Assembly: GCF_014851765.1 (NCBI RefSeq)
Contig: NZ_JACVAI010000008.1
Location: 186,001 to 250,000 of the forward strand
Reading direction: 5' to 3'
Length of the DNA stretch: 64,000 nucleotides
Source: Pseudomonas sp. PDM04
GTDB taxonomy: Bacteria > Pseudomonadota > Gammaproteobacteria > Pseudomonadales > Pseudomonadaceae
The position numbers and the translations under genes were made by a program. Positions within the stretch are counted from its first letter, which is position 1. The number at the start of each line of letters is the position of its first letter. The notes beneath the pieces are model-generated. The model worked only from the letters and a program-made list of their open reading frames with translations, was not told the origin of the DNA and did no database searches. This document shows, in pieces, positions 16,714 to 27,409 of the stretch.

Positions 16714-18030
16714 ATGGGCCCATGGCTCGATAGCGTGACCGGATGGCTGGCGGCAAACCCTCAGTGGCTGGCCGCAGCGGTGTTCATCGTAGCCTTCGTC
16801 GAATGTCTGGCGATCGCCGGGTTGATCGTCCCCGGTACGGTGATGCTGTTCGCCGTCGCGGTGCTGGCCGGCAGCGGCGCGTTGTCATTGAGCGAAACCT
16901 TGCTGCTGGGATTCGTCGCCGGGGTGCTGGGCGATATTGTTTCCTACTTCATCGGACGCCATTTCCATCAGAACATCCGGCGCCTGCCCGGCCTGCGCCA
17001 TCACCCCGAATGGATCGCCGGTGCCGAGGCCTATTTCCAGCGCTATGGCATCGCCAGCCTGCTGGTCGGACGCTTTATCGGGCCATTGCGCCCCATGCTG
17101 CCAATGGTCGCCGGCATGTTCGACATGCCCTTCCCACGCTTCGCTGCTGTCAGCCTGCTGGCCGCTGCGGGCTGGAGCGTCGCCTACCTGCTGCCGGGCT
17201 GGGCCACGGGCGCCGCCATCCGCCTGCCGCTGCCGGAAGGTTTCTGGCCCCAAGCCGGGATAGTCGCGGGCAGCATCGCGGTGATGATCGGCTTGAGCGT
17301 GACCAGCAGCCTGCGTCGGCATCGCAAGGCGACGATCCTGATTGCCGGCATGAGCCTGCTGATTCTGGCAGGGCTGTTTATCGGTTACCCGCACCTGAGC
17401 GCCCTCGATCAGGGCGTCATGACCCTGGTGCAGGAACACCGCAGCTCGACCCTCGATGAAGTGGCCGTGACCTTTACCCTGATCGGCGAGTTTCGCAACA
17501 TGCTGCTGTTCAGCGCCCTCTTGACCGGCTTGTTGCTCCTGACACGGCAATGGCGCCAGGCGATTTTTGCTGGCAGCACCCTGCTCGTCACCGCACTGGG
17601 CAACACGTTTACCAAGCAGTTTTTCGCCCGCGTGCGTCCAGAGGTGCTGAGTGACCCGCTGTTGAGCTACAGCATGCCCAGTGGTCATGCCTCCGGGTCC
17701 TTCGCGCTGTTTTTGACCCTCGCGGTCCTCGCCGGTCGCGGACAACCTCCGCGCATGCGCCTGACCTGGCTGCTGCTGGGCTGCCTGCCGGCACTGACGA
17801 TTGCGCTGTCGCGGGTTTATCTGGGCGCACACTGGCCGACGGATGTGTTGGCCGGGGCCATGCTGGCGGCCTGTGTGTGTGCGGCGAGCCTGGGGCTGAT
17901 CCAGCGCCAGGCGCCCCTCAGTGCCATGCCGCCGAAAATCTGGTGGTTGATCCTGCCGGCGATGATGGCACTGTTCGGTTTCTTCGCATTGAGGCATTTA
18001 CCCCATGCGATGGTGAGATACGCCTACTGA
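16714..18030 (+). CDS. DedA-PAP2 fusion membrane protein
   Basis: This 438-residue protein joins two families. Residues 1-200 are a DedA/SNARE-associated domain (VPGTVMLFAVAVLAG; GDIVSYFIGR with Asp74; GRFIGPLRPMLPMVAGM with Arg120 and Arg126). Residues 210-430 are a PAP2 phosphatase with all three motifs: KQFFARVRP (301-309), PSGH (322-325) and SRVYLGAHWPTD (366-377). DedA proteins are linked to undecaprenyl-phosphate translocation and PAP2 enzymes can dephosphorylate undecaprenyl pyrophosphate. A combined lipid-carrier recycling role is a reasonable inference, but other lipid phosphates are possible. GGAGTTG precedes the ATG. Confidence 0.9.
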   Translation: MGPWLDSVTGWLAANPQWLAAAVFIVAFVECLAIAGLIVPGTVMLFAVAVLAGSGALSLSETLLLGFVAGVLGDIVSYFIGRHFHQNIRRLPGLRHHPEWIAGAEAYFQRYGIASLLVGRFIGPLRPMLPMVAGMFDMPFPRFAAVSLLAAAGWSVAYLLPGWATGAAIRLPLPEGFWPQAGIVAGSIAVMIGLSVTSSLRRHRKATILIAGMSLLILAGLFIGYPHLSALDQGVMTLVQEHRSSTLDEVAVTFTLIGEFRNMLLFSALLTGLLLLTRQWRQAIFAGSTLLVTALGNTFTKQFFARVRPEVLSDPLLSYSMPSGHASGSFALFLTLAVLAGRGQPPRMRLTWLLLGCLPALTIALSRVYLGAHWPTDVLAGAMLAACVCAASLGLIQRQAPLSAMPPKIWWLILPAMMALFGFFALRHLPHAMVRYAY

Positions 18031-18621
18031 TCAGGCGAACAACTCGCCCTGCAATTCATCCAGCAGCGCCTGAATCGCATCCAGTCGTTGCTGTGGGTCA
18101 TCCAGTTGCAGGAGGTCGATCTTGTCCACCTCGGCGAACGGCAACAGATACGCCAATTGATTGGCCAGCGACTGCTGACCGGTGGCTTCAGTGCCCATGT
18201 TCAATGCCTCGACCATCGGGTGTTCGGCCAGGGCCTTGAGCAAGGCCACCAGATCGGCATCTTCGTCCTGCAAGGGTTGTTCGGGCTCGTCTTCCAGCCA
18301 CTCGACCTCGGCGACGGTCAGTTGATCACGCTGAACGTCGGTGCTCAGCACATTGAAACGCCGTCGGCCCTGCACCCGAATGCCCAGCAGTCCATTGTCC
18401 TGCTGCTTGAAATCGGTAATCACGGCTTCACAGCCGACCAGCGCATACCCCGCCGGGGCGATGCCGACTTCTTCGCCATCAAGGATGCACACCACGCCAA
18501 AACCACCGCCCTGTTTCATGCAGCGACCGATCATGTCCAGGTAGCGTGCCTCGAAAATCTGCAAGTCGAGGATGCAACCGGGAAACAGCACCGTGTTCAG
18601 CGGGAAAAGCGGCAAGCTCAT
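18031..18621 (-). CDS. LON substrate-binding-domain protein
   Basis: This 196-residue stand-alone LON N-terminal domain has no ATPase or protease part. It begins SLPLFPLNTVLFPGCILDLQ and contains IFEARYLDMIGRCM, the standard opening of the PUA-like LON domain. The function of such short proteins is unknown. The ATG at 18621 has AAGGA at good spacing; the Met two codons upstream would leave none. It follows lrgB by ten bases. Its stop abuts the stop of the convergent DedA-PAP2 gene with no gap. Confidence 0.88.
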   Translation of the reverse strand: MSLPLFPLNTVLFPGCILDLQIFEARYLDMIGRCMKQGGGFGVVCILDGEEVGIAPAGYALVGCEAVITDFKQQDNGLLGIRVQGRRRFNVLSTDVQRDQLTVAEVEWLEDEPEQPLQDEDADLVALLKALAEHPMVEALNMGTEATGQQSLANQLAYLLPFAEVDKIDLLQLDDPQQRLDAIQALLDELQGELFA

Positions 18622-18631
18622 AGACATTTCC

Positions 18632-19348
18632 TTACACCACCATCGACACCGCCAGGGGCAGGAGCACCGCCGTGGCCACGCCCATCAGACTCATTGCCAG
18701 CGCCGCGAAGGCACCGCACTCTTCGTTTTCCTGCATGGCCACCGCCGTCCCCACCGCATGGGCCGTCATGCCCAGCGCCATGCCTCGCGCCTCGGGGCTG
18801 TGGACGCCAAGCCGGGTCAACAGGCTCGGACCGAAGATTGCCCCGATCACCCCGGTGATCAACACGAACACCGCCGCCAGCGCCGCGACGCCACCGATCT
18901 GTTCGGCCACGAGCATCGCAATGGGCGAGGTCACCGACTTTGGCGCCATGGTCATCAGGATCATGTGCTCGGCGCCGAACCACCAGCCCAGCAGCACGCC
19001 CATGCCCGTGGCGACTACCCCGCCTATCACCAGCGTAGTAAATATCGGCCAGAACAACTGACGGATCCGCCGCAGATTGAGGTAAAGCGGCACGGCCAGC
19101 GCCACCGTGGCGGGGCCGAGCAGAATGCTGAGGATCTCGGTGCTCTTGCGGTACTCGCCGTAGGTCAGGCCACAGCCCAGCAGCACGCCGATGACCAACA
19201 GCATGGAGACCAGCACGGGCTGCAGGAAGATCCAACGGGTTTTCTCGAACGCCGCCAGCACCAATTGATAGGCGCCAAGGGTGACGCCGATGCCGAACAA
19301 CGGATGGTGGATTACCGACGCCCACGCGCCTTGCCAGTCGAGGATCAT
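18632..19348 (-). CDS. lrgB: LrgB/CidB family membrane protein
   Basis: This 238-residue protein has about seven hydrophobic segments and the family signature APKSVTSPIAMLVAEQIGG, followed by GMTAHAVGTAVAMQ. LrgAB/CidAB proteins modulate murein hydrolase activity or metabolite export (pyruvate or glycolate in some bacteria). The ATG at 19348 overlaps the lrgA stop by four bases (ATGA). Upstream frame extension would run through lrgA in another frame and is rejected. Confidence 0.9.
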   Translation of the reverse strand: MILDWQGAWASVIHHPLFGIGVTLGAYQLVLAAFEKTRWIFLQPVLVSMLLVIGVLLGCGLTYGEYRKSTEILSILLGPATVALAVPLYLNLRRIRQLFWPIFTTLVIGGVVATGMGVLLGWWFGAEHMILMTMAPKSVTSPIAMLVAEQIGGVAALAAVFVLITGVIGAIFGPSLLTRLGVHSPEARGMALGMTAHAVGTAVAMQENEECGAFAALAMSLMGVATAVLLPLAVSMVV

Positions 19349-19707
19349 TGCGCATCCTCGGGGTGCGCGTGCCGCTTGACCATGCGCTGCATCAGCACCC
19401 CGGCAAAGGCCATGGACAGCAGCAGTGACAACACCAGTGCGCCGACAATCGCCCAGAAATCCGCCGCAATGTCTTGGGCGTAAACCATCACGCCCACGGC
19501 CGGCGGCACCAGCAGCAGTGGCAGGTAACGCAGCAGGCTGCTGGCCGCCAGGCTCAGCGGCTCCCCCACCTGCCCACGGCAAATCAGGTACACCAGCAGA
19601 AGCAGCAGGCCAATGATCGGCCCCGGCAACACCGGTAGACATAAATGGTTGATGGCGGTGCCCAGCAATTGGAACAACACCAGCCAGGTCAGGCCACGTA
19701 GCAACAT
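19345..19707 (-). CDS. lrgA: CidA/LrgA family holin-like protein
   Basis: This 120-residue protein has four hydrophobic helices and the motif LPGPIIGLLLLL followed by LLLVPPAVGVM. It pairs with LrgB; the family is described as holin/antiholin-like. GGGGAGAGG precedes the ATG. It opens an lrgA-lrgB-LON-domain unit that is divergent from phaJ4 across a 183-bp gap. No regulator gene of the LytR or LysR type lies beside it here. Confidence 0.9.
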   Translation of the reverse strand: MLLRGLTWLVLFQLLGTAINHLCLPVLPGPIIGLLLLLVYLICRGQVGEPLSLAASSLLRYLPLLLVPPAVGVMVYAQDIAADFWAIVGALVLSLLLSMAFAGVLMQRMVKRHAHPEDAQ

Positions 19708-19890
19708 CGGTCCTCTCCCCCGTCAATTCACGCCCGGCATTATAAGCATGTCGGCGCTATGGACCGGCATTCGCCAAAAGCATGGTCGGTTGACCGGAGT
19801 TATCGGCCATGGTGATCTAAAGTGGTAATCCGGGAGGTCAAATCTCCACACCTGAAAACTATAAAACCGATGAATACAAGGAGAGTCTCA

Positions 19891-20346
19891 ATGCCCTACG
19901 TTCCCGTTGCAGAGCTCAATGACTATGTCGGCAAGGAACTTGGACGTTCCGAATGGCTCACGATCGATCAGGCGCGCATCAACCTGTTCGCCGAAGCCAC
20001 TGGAGACTATCAGTTCATCCACGTCGATCCGGTCAAGGCCGCGCAAACCCCCTTTGGCAGCACCATCGCCCACGGCTTCCTGTCGTTGTCACTGATTCCC
20101 AAGTTGATGGAAGACATCCTCATCCTGCCGCAGGGCTTGAAGATGGTGGTCAACTATGGCCTCGACAGCGTGCGGTTCATCCAGCCGGTCAAGGTCGACT
20201 CGAAGGTGAGACTCAAGGTTGACCTGACCGAAGTCACCGAGAAGAAACCCGGCCAATGGCTGCTCAAGGCCACCGCCACGCTGGAGATCGAAGGTTCGGA
20301 AAAACCGGCCTATATCGCCGAGCCGCTGTCCCTCTGCTTCGTGTAA
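19891..20346 (+). CDS. phaJ4: (R)-specific enoyl-CoA hydratase, MaoC hotdog fold
   Basis: This 151-residue hydratase converts trans-2-enoyl-CoA to (R)-3-hydroxyacyl-CoA, linking beta-oxidation to polyhydroxyalkanoate synthesis. The catalytic hydratase motif is present (EATGDYQFIHVDP with Asp and His, then FGSTIAHGFLSLSL). The ATG has AAGGAGAG upstream, so a longer frame from 19822 is rejected. The sequence closely resembles what I recall of P. aeruginosa PhaJ4, and gene order agrees. Other MaoC roles cannot be excluded. Confidence 0.85.
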   Translation: MPYVPVAELNDYVGKELGRSEWLTIDQARINLFAEATGDYQFIHVDPVKAAQTPFGSTIAHGFLSLSLIPKLMEDILILPQGLKMVVNYGLDSVRFIQPVKVDSKVRLKVDLTEVTEKKPGQWLLKATATLEIEGSEKPAYIAEPLSLCFV

Positions 20347-20358
20347 AACCTGCGGGAT

Positions 20359-20382
20359 GCGAAGCAGCGCATGCTGTTTCGC
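20359..20382 (+). terminator. Hairpin downstream of phaJ4
   Basis: A ten-base-pair stem (GCGAAGCAGC with GCTGTTTCGC, one G-U) has a GCAT loop and starts 12 bases after the stop. No T-tract follows, so it is a weak or factor-dependent end. Confidence 0.45.
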
Positions 20383-20449
20383 GACCTCTCTCTATATATA
20401 AGCCATTGAGCTGCGGCATACTCGGTCGCCTAATTGCCCGGATCCCGCT

Positions 20450-22168
20450 ATGCGCTCACTTGCACTCCTCGCCCTGACCCTGATGCTCACCGCTTGCGGC
20501 GACGGCGAATCGCTGTTGCCTCCCGACGCGCGCCTGCCGGACGGTGGACGTTACCGGGGCGACCTGGTCGACGGGTTGCTGCAAGGCCAGGGGCGCGTCG
20601 ATTACCCCAACGGCAGCTGGTACGCCGGCAGTTTCGACAAGGGCCAATGGCATGGCCAGGGCGAATGGCATGGCAGCAACGGCGAAGTCTATCGCGGCAA
20701 TTTCAACCAGGGCCTGTTCGACGGCCAGGGCACGCTGACCACCAGCGGCAGTAGCTACACCGGCGGATTCAAGGCGGGTCGGCGCGAAGGCGAAGGCAGC
20801 CTCAAGGAAAACGGTATGACTTACCGTGGCGAATTCAAGGCCGACCAGTATTCAGGCCTCGGACGCCTTGAACTCGAAGACGGCAGTTCCTACCAGGGTC
20901 AGTTCGCCCACGGCAAACCCAACGGCGAAGGCCAGCGCGGCGATGCCAGCGGCAATCAGTTCACCGGCCACTTCAAGGACGGCCAGCTCGAGGGCGTCGG
21001 AACCTTCAACAGCGCCGACGGCGATATCTACGTGGGCGGGTTCAAGAACAACCAGTTGCACGGCAAAGGCCGCTACGAGAACGCCGATGGCGATGTCTGG
21101 CTGGGCCAGTTCAAGGAAGGCTCGCTGAACGGCAAGGGTGAGCTGATCGGTGCCGACGGCAGCCATTACATCGGCCAGTTCGTCGACTGGCGCTTCAGTG
21201 GCCAGGGCCGGCTGAACCTGTCCGATGGCAGCTTCTACATCGGCCAGTTCGACGCCGACAGCTATAAGGGTCGTGGCACCCTGGTGCTGACCGATGGCAC
21301 CGTGCAGAGCGGTATCTGGGCCAATGGCCAACGGGTGCGCGACGCCGACGGCAAGCTGCTGCCCGACAGCCTCGAGCTCGGGCTGCTGGCCCAGGGTCGC
21401 CTGCTCGATGACGCGCTGGCCAATGTGCCGGCCTCCACACCGGCGGTCGAGCTGTACACCCTGACCCTTGGTGGCGACGGCAAGCAAAGCGTGTTCCTGC
21501 GCGAATCCGATTACGTCAGCAACATGCTCGCCAGCCGTTTCGGTGCGTTCGGCCAGATCCGCCTGGTCAACCATCGCGAGCACCTGATCGACCGCCCCAT
21601 GGCCACCCGGGAAAACCTGCGCCGTGCGGCCCTGACGCTGGCCGAACGCAGTGGCCCGGAAGACCTGGTCTTCATCTACCTGACCAGCCACGGCACCAGC
21701 GAGCACGAGCTGGTACTCGACCAGCCACGCATGGAACTGGCCGACCTGCCGGCGGACGAGCTCGCCGCCGTGCTGGCCCCCCTGAAAAACCGCGACAAGA
21801 TCATTGTGATTTCGTCTTGCTATTCGGGGGGCTTCATCCCTGCCCTCAAGGACGAGCGCACCCTGGTCATGACCGCTTCGCGCGCCGACCGCGTGTCCTT
21901 CGGCTGCTCGGAAGAAGCCAACTTCACCTACTTCGGCGATGCCCTGTTCGCTCAGGCCCTGAACCAGACCGACGATCTGGAACAGGCCTTCAAGCTGGCC
22001 AGGGCCACGGTGGCCGAGCGTGAGCTGGCGGACGGCTTCGAAGCGTCCGAACCCCAGATCTGGGCGCCGAAAACCGTCCTTTCCCACTGGCAGCTTCTGC
22101 GCAAACAGCAGGCACGAAAAGCACTACAAAGTGTCTCTATCAGCAGCGAGGATGCAAAGAGCAACTAA
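20450..22168 (+). CDS. MORN-repeat lipoprotein with caspase/legumain-like (C13-type) domain
   Basis: This 572-residue predicted lipoprotein has lipobox LTAC with Cys16. Residues 35-300 hold about twelve MORN units of about 23 residues (pattern YxGxFxxGxxxGxGxxxxxdG), making a long beta-sheet ribbon. Residues 335-545 form a caspase-hemoglobinase fold. The catalytic dyad is visible as His414 (LTSHGTSEHE) and Cys457 (VISSCYSGGF), and the acidic loop FGCSEEANFTYFG follows. The fold suggests a cysteine endopeptidase displayed on an envelope membrane. Its substrate is unknown. It is followed 27 bases later by an SDR gene and is probably co-transcribed with it. It appears to correspond to a conserved hypothetical lipoprotein at this position in P. 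aeruginosa. Confidence 0.85.
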   Translation: MRSLALLALTLMLTACGDGESLLPPDARLPDGGRYRGDLVDGLLQGQGRVDYPNGSWYAGSFDKGQWHGQGEWHGSNGEVYRGNFNQGLFDGQGTLTTSGSSYTGGFKAGRREGEGSLKENGMTYRGEFKADQYSGLGRLELEDGSSYQGQFAHGKPNGEGQRGDASGNQFTGHFKDGQLEGVGTFNSADGDIYVGGFKNNQLHGKGRYENADGDVWLGQFKEGSLNGKGELIGADGSHYIGQFVDWRFSGQGRLNLSDGSFYIGQFDADSYKGRGTLVLTDGTVQSGIWANGQRVRDADGKLLPDSLELGLLAQGRLLDDALANVPASTPAVELYTLTLGGDGKQSVFLRESDYVSNMLASRFGAFGQIRLVNHREHLIDRPMATRENLRRAALTLAERSGPEDLVFIYLTSHGTSEHELVLDQPRMELADLPADELAAVLAPLKNRDKIIVISSCYSGGFIPALKDERTLVMTASRADRVSFGCSEEANFTYFGDALFAQALNQTDDLEQAFKLARATVAERELADGFEASEPQIWAPKTVLSHWQLLRKQQARKALQSVSISSEDAKSN

Positions 22169-22195
22169 GCTGAACAGTATCAAGGGAGAAACACT

Positions 22196-22837
22196 ATGTA
22201 CTTGACGCCTCAGCATGTATTGCTTGCCGGAGCGACCGGGCTGACCGGAGAACACTTGCTTGACCGCCTGCTCAACGAGCCGACCATCACCCGTGTTCTG
22301 GCCCCCTCACGCCGGCCGCTGGCCGAACACCCGCACCTGGAAAACCCGGTCGGCGACCCGGCGGTGTTTCTGCCGCAACTGAACGGTCGTGTCGACATTG
22401 CGTACTGCTGCCTCGGCACCACGATCAAGCAGGCGGGCTCGGAAGAAGCGTTCCGTGCGGTCGATCTGGACATGGTGGTGGCTTTCGCCAAGCGTGCACG
22501 GGAAATGGGCGCCCGGCACCTGATCGTGATCAGCGCCGTGGGGGCCGACCGTCGATCCTCGGTGTTCTACAACCGGGTCAAAGGCGAGATGGAGTACGCC
22601 TTGCGGGCGCAGGACTGGCCACAACTGACCATCTGCCGACCTTCGCTGTTGCTGGGCGACCGGATTGAACCGCGCCTGGCCGAACAACTGGCCGGCCCGT
22701 TATCGCGCCTGATTCCAGGCAAGTACCGAGGCATCGAAGCCTGCCAGTTGGCGCGCGCGATGTGGCGGCTGGCGCTGGAAGAACAGGATGGAGTGCGGGT
22801 GGTCGAATCGGATGAGTTGCGCAAGCTGGGCAAGTAA
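22196..22837 (+). CDS. NAD(P)-binding Rossmann protein (atypical SDR, HTATIP2-like)
   Basis: This 213-residue protein has GATGLTGEHLLDRLL at its N-terminus (glycine-rich nucleotide loop), CCLGTTIKQAGS, VISAVGAD and YNRVKGEME (the Tyr-x-x-x-Lys pair). This pattern is the atypical short-chain dehydrogenase group that includes HTATIP2/TIP30 and YbbO-like reductases. The substrate is unknown. AAGGGAGA precedes the ATG. It follows the MORN-caspase gene closely. Confidence 0.85.
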   Translation: MYLTPQHVLLAGATGLTGEHLLDRLLNEPTITRVLAPSRRPLAEHPHLENPVGDPAVFLPQLNGRVDIAYCCLGTTIKQAGSEEAFRAVDLDMVVAFAKRAREMGARHLIVISAVGADRRSSVFYNRVKGEMEYALRAQDWPQLTICRPSLLLGDRIEPRLAEQLAGPLSRLIPGKYRGIEACQLARAMWRLALEEQDGVRVVESDELRKLGK

Positions 22838-22882
22838 CGCTACGGCGACGGGGTGGGCGCACCGCCGATTCGGGACCGAACG

Positions 22883-23167
22883 CTACAACCCGCCCGTCGC
22901 CTGAAAACTCACACCGATCACCGTCAGCACGGACAACGGCAACAGCAGCGTATCGAGCAGAGCGCTGGCCGGCAGATCCACCCCCGGATAGCTCGGCGCC
23001 TCTGCGCCAAAGCGGTCCATCGCGCAGCAACCACCGTTCAAGGCATACATGTCCAGCCGGGTCCCCGCATACACCACCGGAGCCCCCGGCTTGGCAGCAT
23101 CCAGCGTGCGCGCGGTGGCGCAGCCAGCCAATTGCACGACCAGCACCAGCGCCAGCAGCTTATTCAT
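22883..23167 (-). CDS. YceK/YidQ family lipoprotein
   Basis: This 94-residue lipoprotein has lipobox LAGC with Cys16. YPGVDLPASALLDTLLLPLSVL is the usual family C-terminal segment (small outer-membrane lipoproteins, DUF1375). Its function is not known. The ATG overlaps the ubiX stop by eight bases (ATGAATAA), so it is the last gene of mpl-ubiX-yceK. Confidence 0.85.
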   Translation of the reverse strand: MNKLLALVLVVQLAGCATARTLDAAKPGAPVVYAGTRLDMYALNGGCCAMDRFGAEAPSYPGVDLPASALLDTLLLPLSVLTVIGVSFQATGGL

Positions 23168-23792
23168 CGCTGGTCAGATGGTGTTCGCCCCAACGCGGCA
23201 GCATGTCCTGAGGGATGTTCAGCAGATTGAGAATCCGGGCCACGACGAAGTCGACGAGGTCGTCGATGGTTTGCGGCTGATGATAGAACCCGGGCGATGC
23301 CGGAAGGATCGTCACGCCCATGTTCGACAACTTCAGCATGTGCTCCAGGTGAATGCTCGAATACGGCGCTTCACGCGGCACCAGAATCAGCTGGCGGCGC
23401 TCCTTCAACGTAACGTCGGCCGCACGCTCGATCAGGTTGTTGCAGGCGCCGGTGGCGATCGCCGAGAGCGTCCCGGTGGAACACGGCACCACCACCATCG
23501 CCGCCGGCGCACCGGAGCCCGAGGCCACGGGCGACATCCAGTCTTCCTTGCCGTACACGCGGATCTGTCCATCGGCGGCACCGGTGTACTCGGTGAGAAA
23601 GGCCTGCATCATCTGGGTTTTCGGTGGCAACGTCACGTCGGTCTCGGTGGCCATCACCAATTGCGCGGCCTTGGAGATCAGGAAATGCACCTCGCGATCT
23701 TCGCGGATCAGGCAGTCCAGCAGGCGCAAGCCATACTGGGCGCCCGAAGCGCCGGTCATGGCCAGCGTGATGCGTTCCGGGCCGTTGTTCAT
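23160..23792 (-). CDS. ubiX: Flavin prenyltransferase UbiX
   Basis: This 210-residue enzyme makes the prenylated FMN cofactor used by the UbiD decarboxylase in ubiquinone synthesis. Family segments include LAMTGASGAQYGLRLLDCL, VVVPCSTGTLSAIATG and LVPREAPYSSIHLE. The ATG at 23792 overlaps the mpl stop as ATGA; a longer frame to 23936 lies inside mpl and is rejected. ubiD itself is not in the window. Confidence 0.95.
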   Translation of the reverse strand: MNNGPERITLAMTGASGAQYGLRLLDCLIREDREVHFLISKAAQLVMATETDVTLPPKTQMMQAFLTEYTGAADGQIRVYGKEDWMSPVASGSGAPAAMVVVPCSTGTLSAIATGACNNLIERAADVTLKERRQLILVPREAPYSSIHLEHMLKLSNMGVTILPASPGFYHQPQTIDDLVDFVVARILNLLNIPQDMLPRWGEHHLTSDE

Positions 23793-25138
23793 TGCAGCGC
23801 CTCGGCCAGTTTGCCGTGCAGGCCGCCAAACCCGCCGTTGCTCATGATCACCACGTGCGTGCCCGGCTGAGCCTGACTTTTCACCCGCTCGATAATGCCT
23901 TCCAGCGAATCGCTGACAATTGACGGCACGCTGCACAGCGCCGCCGTGGCGGCCAGGTCCCAGCCGAGGTTGGCTGGCGCGTACCAGATGACCTGGTCGG
24001 CATCCGCCACGCTTTCGGGCAAGCCGTCACGGTGAGCGCCGAGCTTCATGGAGTTGGAGCGCGGCTCGATGATCGCAATCAATGGCGCGTCGCCAATGCG
24101 CTTGCGCAGGCCGTCGAGCGTGGTGGCGATGGCCGTCGGATGGTGGGCAAAGTCGTCGTAGATGGTGATACCCCGGACTTCTGCCACTTTCTCCATCCGC
24201 CGCTTCACACTCTTGAACGCGCTCAACGCCGCGATGCCCATGGCGGGCACGACACCGACATGGCGAGCTGCGGCCAGGGTCGCCAGGGCATTGGCCACGT
24301 TGTGCTGACCGGTCATGTCCCACTCGACCACGCCCTGGGCCACGCCGTCGAACATCACTTCGAACGCCGAACCGTCTTCACTCAGCAATTTGACCTGCCA
24401 TTGACCACCGGCACCGGTGGTTTGCACCGGCGTCCAGCAGCCCATCTCGATCACGCGCTGCAAGGCCGGCTCGGTGGTCGGATGAATCACCAGGCCTTCG
24501 CTCGGAATGGTCCTGACCAAGTGGTGAAACTGTCGCTCGATGGCCGGCAGATCAGGGAAGATGTCCGCATGATCGAATTCCAGGTTGTTCAGGATCGCCG
24601 TCCGCGGGCGGTAGTGGACGAACTTGGAACGCTTGTCGAAGAACGCGCTGTCGTACTCGTCGGCTTCGATCACGAAGAATGGGGTGCCGCCCAGTCGGGC
24701 CGACACCGAAAAGTTCTGCGGCACGCCGCCGATCAGGAAACCCGGGCTCATGCCGGCGTGCTCCAGCACCCAGGCGAGCATACTGCTGGTGGTGGTCTTG
24801 CCGTGGGTCCCCGCGACAGCCAGCACCCAACGACCTTGCAATACGTGGTCGGCCAGCCATTGCGGGCCGGAAACGTAGGGCAATCCCTTGTTCAGCACGT
24901 ACTCGACCGCCGGGTTACCGCGGGACATGGCGTTGCCGATCACCACCAGGTCGGGGGCCGGATCGAGCTGCGCCGGGTCGTAGCCCTGGGTCAACTCGAT
25001 GCCCTGGGCCTCCAGCTGGGTGCTCATCGGTGGATAGACGTTGGCATCGGAGCCGGTCACATGATGGCCCAGCTCTTTGGCCAGAACCGCCATCGAACCC
25101 ATGAAAGTGCCGCAGATACCAAGAATATGAATGTGCAT
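23789..25138 (-). CDS. mpl: UDP-MurNAc:L-Ala-gamma-D-Glu-meso-DAP ligase
   Basis: This 449-residue Mur-ligase-fold enzyme re-attaches recycled murein tripeptide to UDP-MurNAc. Signatures are HILGICGTFMGSMA, AVAGTHGKTTTSSMLAW (ATP loop), IEADEYDSAFFDKRSKF and YDDFAHHPTAI. The ATG at 25138 was chosen because MHIHILGIC is the standard N-terminus. It belongs functionally with ldcA and the transglycosylases of the first 10 kb, since all feed peptidoglycan recycling. Confidence 0.96.
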   Translation of the reverse strand: MHIHILGICGTFMGSMAVLAKELGHHVTGSDANVYPPMSTQLEAQGIELTQGYDPAQLDPAPDLVVIGNAMSRGNPAVEYVLNKGLPYVSGPQWLADHVLQGRWVLAVAGTHGKTTTSSMLAWVLEHAGMSPGFLIGGVPQNFSVSARLGGTPFFVIEADEYDSAFFDKRSKFVHYRPRTAILNNLEFDHADIFPDLPAIERQFHHLVRTIPSEGLVIHPTTEPALQRVIEMGCWTPVQTTGAGGQWQVKLLSEDGSAFEVMFDGVAQGVVEWDMTGQHNVANALATLAAARHVGVVPAMGIAALSAFKSVKRRMEKVAEVRGITIYDDFAHHPTAIATTLDGLRKRIGDAPLIAIIEPRSNSMKLGAHRDGLPESVADADQVIWYAPANLGWDLAATAALCSVPSIVSDSLEGIIERVKSQAQPGTHVVIMSNGGFGGLHGKLAEALQ

Positions 25139-25214
25139 AGTCGACCTCGTAAAACATGGCCGCAGGTTAGCGTAGGGAGGGGAAAACCGCACCTGGTGTT
25201 TCGCCCGCACTGAC

Positions 25215-25256
25215 GCCCGCGCCCACAGGGCAACGCATTCCACTGTGGGCGCGGGC
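25215..25256. repeat. GC-rich inverted repeat (REP variant)
   Basis: GCCCGCGCCCACAG and its perfect complement CTGTGGGCGCGGGC (14 bp each) enclose 14 bases. The arms resemble a shortened REP core with CGCGGGC in place of GCGAGCC. It lies between the mpl start region and the end of the upstream regulator gene, both on the minus strand. Confidence 0.7.
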
Positions 25257-25281
25257 TTGTTCGCGAAAGCCGCGATGCGGT

Positions 25282-27195
<1,914 letters not shown>

Positions 27196-27296
27196 CTGTT
27201 GTTCTTCTCCCCGCAGGTTGGGCCTGGAGTGTGTGCCTGAGCATCCTCCTGCCTGCGGCGTATTGCAATGCTGGCGAACCCACGCCGCCACAGGCT

Positions 27297-27345
27297 GTGT
27301 CACAAGCGGTACAAAGTGTCACGTGCAGCGTACCGAAAACGTCAC
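27297..27345 (+). promoter_or_regulatory. Candidate activator-binding repeats
   Basis: GTGTCAC occurs at 27297-27303 and again at 27316-27322, a 19-bp period. A related CGTCAC lies at 27340-27345. The cluster is 65-115 bp upstream of the -24/-12 promoter, the distance expected of an enhancer for a bacterial enhancer-binding protein. Confidence 0.5.
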
Positions 27346-27409
27346 AGACGTCCTCCGCCTGTCCGACAAAAACAGCGCAAGGCCTTGATTTACCTGAGCT
27401 GCAAGGCGC

